Source: Treponema sp. (GTDB taxonomy: Bacteria; Spirochaetota; Spirochaetia; Treponematales; Breznakiellaceae). Taken from it: a stretch of 9,514 nucleotides of DNA. Position numbers and translations under genes: made by a program. The notes beneath the pieces were generated by a model, which saw nothing but the letters and a program-made list of their open reading frames with translations, searched no databases and was not told the origin of the DNA. Positions 5,247-9,514 of the stretch are shown here, piece after piece (position 1 is the first letter of the stretch; every line of letters begins with the position of its first letter). The DNA lies in NCBI GenBank assembly GCA_031281685.1, contig JAITFA010000104.1, positions 1 through 9,514 of the forward strand. The letters are read 5' to 3'.

Positions 5247-6203
5247 ATGCAGACAACAGCATTAACGCCGGAACTCAAGGCGCGGCTGCGCGAGCGGCTC
5301 AAGCTCAATATAAAGGCGCGGTGGCAGATATACCTCTTGTTGGTACTGCCAATCACCTATCTGCTGGTTTTCGCCTATGGGCCTATGGGCGGACTGGTCA
5401 TTGCTTTCAAGAAGTACAACTTTTCTCTCGGCATCTTCGGCAGTCCCTGGGTCGGCTTTGACAATTTCAGGCGCTTCTTTCAGTCGTACCGTTTCAGTCA
5501 GGTCTTAACCAATACTCTGACGCTCTCCTTCTACAGCCTGCTCGTTACCTTCCCGCTCCCCATCATCTTCGCGCTTTTTCTTAACGCCTTGCCCTTCAAG
5601 CCCTACCAGAAGCTCATCCAGACAGTTACCTACATTCCCTACTTTATCTCTACTGTGGTCATGGTCGGTCTTATCTTTCAGGTGCTGAATAATCGCAATG
5701 GGCTATACGGAAGCCTTTTCATGTTCCTCACCAGCGCCATGCCGCCCGACCTCTTTGCCGACGGCGCGAACTTCAAGCATATCTATGTGTGGTCAGGCGT
5801 GTGGCAAGGCACGGGTTACGGGTCGATCATCTACTTTGCGGCTCTGGCCAATGTTGATCCCACGCTCCACGAAGCCGCGTTGGTGGACGGCGCGACGCGC
5901 TTTCAACGGGTGTTATATGTTGACATTCCCTGCATCATGCCAACGGCGAGCATCATGCTGATTCTCGCGGTCGGCGGTATTATGAACGTTGCCTTTGAGA
6001 AAACCCTGCTCATGCAGAACAGTCTTAACCTCAACTACAGTGAGGTGATATCGACGTATGTGTATAAAGTGGGACTTGCCGCTGGTGTAAATGACTTTTC
6101 GCTATCTGCGGCTATCGGTATGTTCAATTCAGTGATCAACTTTTTGTTGCTGGTAGTAGCGAACTGGGGCAGCAAGCGGCTCAACGGCAGCGGCATTTTC
6201 TAA
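5247..6203 (+). CDS. Carbohydrate ABC transporter permease (LplB/YteP-like)
   Basis: This is a 318-aa inner-membrane permease with about six hydrophobic segments. It opens with a basic N-terminus and KARWQIYLLLVLPITYLLVFAYGPMGG, typical of LplB/YteP permeases. The EAA loop that contacts the ATPase is at about residues 209-231 (EAALVDGATRFQRVLYVDIP). The ATG at 5247 is chosen because AAGGAAGG lies seven bases before it. An open frame extends 27 codons further upstream, but it runs through the intercistronic hairpins and has no ribosome binding site. It would pair with the next permease as a heterodimer. No ATP-binding subunit is encoded here; members of this group often use a shared MsmX-type ATPase. 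Confidence 0.93.
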   Translation: MQTTALTPELKARLRERLKLNIKARWQIYLLLVLPITYLLVFAYGPMGGLVIAFKKYNFSLGIFGSPWVGFDNFRRFFQSYRFSQVLTNTLTLSFYSLLVTFPLPIIFALFLNALPFKPYQKLIQTVTYIPYFISTVVMVGLIFQVLNNRNGLYGSLFMFLTSAMPPDLFADGANFKHIYVWSGVWQGTGYGSIIYFAALANVDPTLHEAALVDGATRFQRVLYVDIPCIMPTASIMLILAVGGIMNVAFEKTLLMQNSLNLNYSEVISTYVYKVGLAAGVNDFSLSAAIGMFNSVINFLLLVVANWGSKRLNGSGIF

Positions 6204-6214
6204 CGGAGGGACGT

Positions 6215-7111
6215 ATGGCACTTAACCTGAAAAAAACCACCATGAGCGACCGTATTTTTTACACTCTCATCTTTATCTTTCTGACGCTGTTCTTCCTCAT
6301 CGTGCTGTATCCGTGCATTTTCGTACTATCAGCGTCATTCTCCTCTGGGACTGCGGTGCAGTCCGGGCGTGTGGTACTGCTGCCTGTTGATCTGAGTCTC
6401 GAAGGCTACCGTACTGTGTTCAACACAACAACGGTGTGGCTGGGCTTCCGCAACTCGCTCTTTTATACAGTGGCGGGTACCTTAATCAACATCGTTATGA
6501 CCATGACAACAGCGTACTGCTTGTCCCGTTCCGACCTTCCCGGACGGAACATCTTTATGCTTATGTTTACCTTCACGATGTTCTTCAACGGCGGCATGAT
6601 CCCCAGCTATATGCTGATTCGCAACCTCGGTATGCTCAACACGCCGTGGGCGCTCCTGATCCCCGGTTCAATCGGCGTCTATAACATGATCATTGCCAAG
6701 ACCTTTATCCAGAACAGTATTCCCGGTGAGATGCTGGACGCCGCGAAGATCGACGGCTGTAGCGACATTGGCTACTACCTGCGAATCGTGCTGCCGCTGT
6801 CGCAGGCGATCATTGCCGTGCTGGTCTTGTTCTACGGCGTGGGGCATTGGAACGCCTATTTCAACGCGATGATCTATCTAAACAACAAGAGCATCTATCC
6901 ACTGACGATTTTCCTGCGCGAGATACTCATGTCAACCCAGATCGACCCGTCTACGGTGTCTGATCCTGAGATGCAGATGCGTCTTGCCGAGGCTGCGGCG
7001 GTGATCAAGTATTCGCTCATTGTGGTTACTCTGGTGCCAGTGATTGCGATCTATCCCTTTGTGCAGAAATATTTTATAAAGGGCGTAATGATCGGCTCAG
7101 TCAAGGGCTAA
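6215..7111 (+). CDS. Carbohydrate ABC transporter permease (LplC/YtcP-like)
   Basis: This 298-aa second permease has six predicted membrane segments. The N-terminal helix (about residues 15-40) leads into VLSASFSSGTAVQSGRVVLL, a periplasmic stretch common in LplC-type permeases, followed by MFFNGGMIPSYMLIRNLGML (about 122-141). The EAA loop is at about 172-195 (EMLDAAKIDGCSDIGYYLRI then VLP). The C-terminus FVQKYFIKGVMIGSVKG is the family's characteristic ending. It starts 11 bases after the first permease, with GGAGGG four bases before the ATG, so the two are made together. Confidence 0.94.
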   Translation: MALNLKKTTMSDRIFYTLIFIFLTLFFLIVLYPCIFVLSASFSSGTAVQSGRVVLLPVDLSLEGYRTVFNTTTVWLGFRNSLFYTVAGTLINIVMTMTTAYCLSRSDLPGRNIFMLMFTFTMFFNGGMIPSYMLIRNLGMLNTPWALLIPGSIGVYNMIIAKTFIQNSIPGEMLDAAKIDGCSDIGYYLRIVLPLSQAIIAVLVLFYGVGHWNAYFNAMIYLNNKSIYPLTIFLREILMSTQIDPSTVSDPEMQMRLAEAAAVIKYSLIVVTLVPVIAIYPFVQKYFIKGVMIGSVKG

Positions 7112-7126
7112 GGAGTAATAGTATAT

Positions 7127-8329
7127 ATGGAAGAACTGCTCAACATTGGTATTATTGGGCTGGGAGGGCGTGGCCTCAACCTGCTTGAGGTATGCGTCCT
7201 GCCCCGCAAAAACATCAAGGTACTCGCGGTCTGTGATTTGTATGAGGATCGCAGGCTTGCCGCTGCTGAAAGCGTAGTCAAGGCGGGGCAGCCGCGACCT
7301 CTCGTGTGCGCGGATTACCGTCAGGTACTTGATCAGGAGATAGACGCGGTACTGATAACTACGGGATGGACGCCGCATATTGACCTTGCTTGCGAGGCAA
7401 TGTACGCGGGCAAGTACGTTGCCTGCGAGGTTGGCGCATCCTATTCTATCGAGGATTGCTGGCGGCTCGTGCGTGTTCATGAGGATACCGGCACTCACTG
7501 CATGATGCTGGAAAACTGCTGCTACGGGCGTTACGAGCTTATGGTGCTGAACATGGTGCGTCAGGGGCTTTTCGGTGAAGTGGTACATTGCCAGGGAGGT
7601 TATCGCCACGACCTGCGCGACGAGGTTGCTCATGGCCGTGAGAACCGGCATTACCGCTTCAACAATTACCTTCACCGCAACTGCGAAAACTATCCCACGC
7701 ATGAGCTGGGACCAATCGCGCAGGTGCTGAACATTAACCGGGGAAACCGTCTGCTGACGCTGAACTCTGTCTCGTCAAAGGCGGCTGGCCTGAGAGAATA
7801 CCTTGTTGCCGAGCAAGGTCCTAACGGTAAGGATGCGGGTTTGAAGTTTGCCCAGGGGGATGTGGTAACGACCATCATCAAGTGTGCGCATGGTGAGACT
7901 ATTTCCCTCACGCTGGACACGACCCTGCCCCGCTACTATTCTCGCGGCTTTCAAGTTCAGGGTACCCGCGCCATGTTCTGCGAAGATAACCGGACCCTGT
8001 TTCTGGACGGCGAACACAACAAGTTTGAATTCAGGAGCCGGGAGCTTTGGGGTAACGCGGAAACCTACCTTAATCGTTACGAACATCCGATCTGGCAAGA
8101 GTACCTTAAAGCGGGTATCAAAGGCGGACATGACGGCATGGATTGGCTGGAGTTCGACGCCTTTTTTCAGGCCGTGATTGATAACACTCCGGCGCCCATT
8201 GACGTATACGACATGGCTACATGGATGAGCGTGTCAGCCCTCTCAGAGGCGTCCATTGCCCAAGCCGGCGCTCCGGTTTCGTTCCCGGACTTCACCAACG
8301 GCAAGTGGATTAGCCGCAAGCCACTGTAA
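7127..8329 (+). CDS. Gfo/Idh/MocA-fold enzyme of the GH109 type (NAD-dependent glycosidase)
   Basis: This 400-aa protein has an N-terminal Rossmann fold with the dinucleotide-binding motif GLGGRG (residues 11-16) and an acidic residue ending the second strand (CDLYED, about 36-41). The remainder matches the GH109 pattern: HCMMLENCCYGR (124-135), GGYRHDLR (157-164), NYPTHELGPIAQVLNINRG (188-206), GGHDGMDW (333-340) and VSFPDFTNGKW near the end. From memory, Elizabethkingia alpha-N-acetylgalactosaminidase uses E149, Y179, H181, Y225 and H228. Here E129, Y159, H161, Y189 and H192 fall in the same local contexts, and the E-to-Y spacing of 30 is identical. GH109 enzymes use bound NAD+ for a redox-elimination hydrolysis. 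There is no signal peptide, so this one would act in the cytoplasm on imported sugar. It starts 16 bases after the permease stop, with AAGGAG 11 bases before the ATG. A plain sugar dehydrogenase is the alternative. Confidence 0.85.
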   Translation: MEELLNIGIIGLGGRGLNLLEVCVLPRKNIKVLAVCDLYEDRRLAAAESVVKAGQPRPLVCADYRQVLDQEIDAVLITTGWTPHIDLACEAMYAGKYVACEVGASYSIEDCWRLVRVHEDTGTHCMMLENCCYGRYELMVLNMVRQGLFGEVVHCQGGYRHDLRDEVAHGRENRHYRFNNYLHRNCENYPTHELGPIAQVLNINRGNRLLTLNSVSSKAAGLREYLVAEQGPNGKDAGLKFAQGDVVTTIIKCAHGETISLTLDTTLPRYYSRGFQVQGTRAMFCEDNRTLFLDGEHNKFEFRSRELWGNAETYLNRYEHPIWQEYLKAGIKGGHDGMDWLEFDAFFQAVIDNTPAPIDVYDMATWMSVSALSEASIAQAGAPVSFPDFTNGKWISRKPL

Positions 8330-8340
8330 AACGTTTCACA
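8325..8340. promoter_or_regulatory. Near-perfect LacI-type palindrome overlapping the stop codon
   Basis: TGTAAAACGTTTCACA is a 16-bp palindrome with two mismatched positions (14 of 16) around a central CG, close to the generic LacI-family operator form. It overlaps the GH109-like stop codon and precedes the terminator region, an unusual place. It may be a chance palindrome. Confidence 0.3.
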
Positions 8341-8344
8341 TAGC

Positions 8345-8388
8345 TTTGCGGGTACTGCAAGGGGCAATAGCAACGCGCTACCCGCAAA
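8345..8388 (+). other. Hairpin downstream of the sugar operon
   Basis: TTTGCGGGTA (8345-8354) pairs perfectly with TACCCGCAAA (8379-8388) across a 24-base loop. No T-run follows, so it is more likely a 3' mRNA stabiliser than the terminator itself. Confidence 0.55.
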
Positions 8389-8392
8389 CAAC

Positions 8393-8429
8393 AAAACCAT
8401 GCTACCTGTTCCTTGCATGGGTTTTTCTT
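8393..8429. terminator. Bidirectional intrinsic terminator
   Basis: AAAACCATGC (8393-8402) pairs with GCATGGGTTTT (8415-8425) with one bulged G, and the arm runs into TTTTTCTT. On the minus strand the same hairpin ends in GGTTTTGTTG. It lies between convergent genes and can serve both the sugar operon and the coiled-coil nuclease-like gene. Confidence 0.75.
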
Positions 8430-8452
8430 CCGGCAAGATTCTGCCCTGACCC

Positions 8453-9196
8453 TTACCATTCCCGGGCTTTGAACCATTCGGGACGTGGAGCAAGCCGTAC
8501 CGCGTCGCCAGACTGCTCGATAACATAGAGGCCCAACTCGTCCGCGAAGTCTTTTGCGTCGCGGTCTATCATAAGTCCCGCCATACCTCCCAGCAGTTTC
8601 TTCCCCTTGTACTGATCCGGCGGGTATTTCTTTATCTGTTCCAACCGTTTTACGTGATATTCCACGTTTTTTTTCTTCAAATGGGTCTTTACCTCTATAG
8701 CCATCGCATACTCGCCGTTAAGGAGGGTTATGTCTATGTCGCCAAGGGGTTCGTTTTTCTCGTTGAACAGGGGTAGATACGGGTAGAGCCGCTGGAACTC
8801 GTAGTCAAAGCCGTCAAAGTGCCTCCACAGGCCGGAACCAAAAAAGCACTGCGCCACTTCCCCAAGACGGTTGCTGATACCACCGACCTCCTTTGAAAGT
8901 TCCCTGACCATCCGACTGGTTTTCTCTACTTCCCGGCTGGCTTTCTCTACTTCCCGAGTGGTTTTCTCTAATTGCCGGTCGGTCGCTTTTAATTGCTGGT
9001 CAACCTCCTCACGGGATTTCTGTAACTGCCGCTCGGTTTTCTCATGGGATTCCAGAAATAGCCGCTCGGTCTCCTCACGGGACTTCTGTAACTGCCGCTC
9101 AGTCTCTTTCTGATATTCCTTCATCTCCATCAGCGCGGCCCAAACATCTTCAAAGGACAGACCCCGCCGCGGCTCGTGGATTGCATTTTCCGACAT
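8453..9196 (-). CDS. Coiled-coil protein with PD-(D/E)XK nuclease-like C-terminal domain (DUF3782-like)
   Basis: This 247-aa protein has two parts. Residues about 25-105 are a long charged coiled coil with 11-residue repeats (ETERQLQKSRE, ETERLFLESHE, KTERQLQKSRE) and then seven-residue repeats (REVEKAS, REVEKTS). Residues about 110-247 form a domain with GDIDITLLNGEYAMAIEVKT: D153 or D155 followed by E168-V-K170 matches the PD-(D/E)XK active-site layout. Families of this type, including DUF3782, are common and multi-copy in Treponema and cyanobacteria; their role is unknown to me and nuclease activity is not shown. The ATG at 9196 is preferred to a TTG six codons upstream because AGGAG lies five bases before it. 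It reads toward the sugar operon and shares the terminator with it. No partner gene is seen. Confidence 0.75.
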   Translation of the reverse strand: MSENAIHEPRRGLSFEDVWAALMEMKEYQKETERQLQKSREETERLFLESHEKTERQLQKSREEVDQQLKATDRQLEKTTREVEKASREVEKTSRMVRELSKEVGGISNRLGEVAQCFFGSGLWRHFDGFDYEFQRLYPYLPLFNEKNEPLGDIDITLLNGEYAMAIEVKTHLKKKNVEYHVKRLEQIKKYPPDQYKGKKLLGGMAGLMIDRDAKDFADELGLYVIEQSGDAVRLAPRPEWFKAREW

Positions 9197-9396
9197 ACTC
9201 TCTCCTGTCGTCAATGGAGCGCCTTCACGGGATGTTGTGCAGTTTTGGGTGTTCAGGACGCATCTTGGAGGCGCAAAGGCGCTGTGTATGTAAGCTGGTG
9301 AACTTCGCTTTACCCCACGATGTCATCGTTGTACAGGGTGTTTCCCGGTGGAGACTTCCGCGATGTAGTCGGACTTCTTTCGTGAGGAACTTGTAC
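9197..9396. other. Intergenic region with no recognised feature
   Basis: This 200-bp stretch is the leader of the coiled-coil nuclease-like gene. I find no convincing promoter. Small symmetries exist, such as ACGATGTCATCGT near 9318-9330 and a repeated GGCGC around 9273-9285. A minus-strand frame stays open across much of it but has no start signal or recognisable product. Confidence 0.4.
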
Positions 9397-9514
9397 TTAA
9401 TAACTGTCCTCTGCCTTTTCTATGGCATCCACGCTTTCTTGAATCAACAGGAGCATCTGTTCACTGTCGCTCATGGAGACCGTCGATTGCTGGAGCATCT
9501 TCTCCATGGTGGCG
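9397..9514 (-). CDS. C-terminal fragment of an unidentified protein
   Basis: The last 38 codons of a minus-strand gene are visible, ending in TAA at 9399-9397. The visible end includes MEKMLQQSTVSMSDSEQMLL and then IQESVDAIEKAEDSY, probably helical and acidic. The frame is open to the window edge, so the start is unknown; an ATG eight bases inside the edge could even be the start of a 36-aa protein. I do not recognise the family. It reads in the same direction as the coiled-coil nuclease-like gene but is separated from it by about 200 bp. Confidence 0.45.
   Translation of the reverse strand, partial: ATMEKMLQQSTVSMSDSEQMLLLIQESVDAIEKAEDSY

Noticed and set aside
4217..5356. Long minus-strand open frame (379 codons) antisense to the binding-protein gene
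   Set aside because: It is a mirror of a well-supported coding region with strong third-position GC bias. The product is rich in Arg, Val, His and Ile with no recognisable domain or ribosome binding site.
7097..7702. Minus-strand open frame (201 codons) antisense to the GH109-like gene
   Set aside because: The plus-strand gene is certain here. The antisense product has no family likeness and no start signal.

Overview
The window looks like chromosomal DNA of a spirochaete close to Treponema, perhaps a host- or gut-associated lineage. The main reasons are the solute-binding protein with a cysteine-less leader ending in VFASGAQ, the OadG-type sodium pump subunit, and the N-terminal coiled-coil PD-(D/E)XK-like protein of a kind common in Treponema. 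This is an inference from protein style; there is no rRNA gene to confirm it.

Left part (1-1269, + strand): the 3' end of an N6-adenine DNA methyltransferase, followed after one base by a complete two-domain DNA specificity (S) protein. This is the end of a type I or BcgI-like (type IIB) restriction-modification locus. It looks more AT-rich than the rest of the window. A strong hairpin at 1285-1339 follows, with a possible relic of a DUF559 gene overlapping it.

Middle part (1386-2950, - strand): a tight three-gene cluster reading leftward. It holds a 76-aa two-helix membrane protein, a PTS EIIA of the fructose/nitrogen type, and an OadG-like sodium pump gamma subunit. The genes are coupled by TAATG and ATGA overlaps. 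The partner subunits OadA and OadB are not in the window. Upstream lies what looks like a frameshifted membrane-anchored gene (2572-2948).

Region 2949-3481 has no convincing gene. It holds a 21-bp minisatellite (3174-3299), then a sigma70-like promoter and a LacI-type operator candidate that precede the next operon.

Right-centre (3482-8329, + strand): a four-gene carbohydrate operon. It encodes an LplA/AlgQ-like solute-binding protein with an EF-hand-like calcium loop, two ABC permeases with EAA motifs, and a Gfo/Idh/MocA-fold enzyme that carries the residues expected of the NAD-dependent glycosidase family GH109. No ATPase gene is present, so a shared MsmX-like ATPase elsewhere is presumed. 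The likely logic is import of an oligosaccharide followed by cytoplasmic hydrolysis. Hairpins lie between the binding-protein gene and the first permease gene, and a terminator region follows the operon.

Right end (8453-9514, - strand): a coiled-coil protein with a PD-(D/E)XK-like C-terminal domain, a roughly 200-bp gap without a recognised gene, and the last 38 codons of an unidentified gene cut by the window edge.
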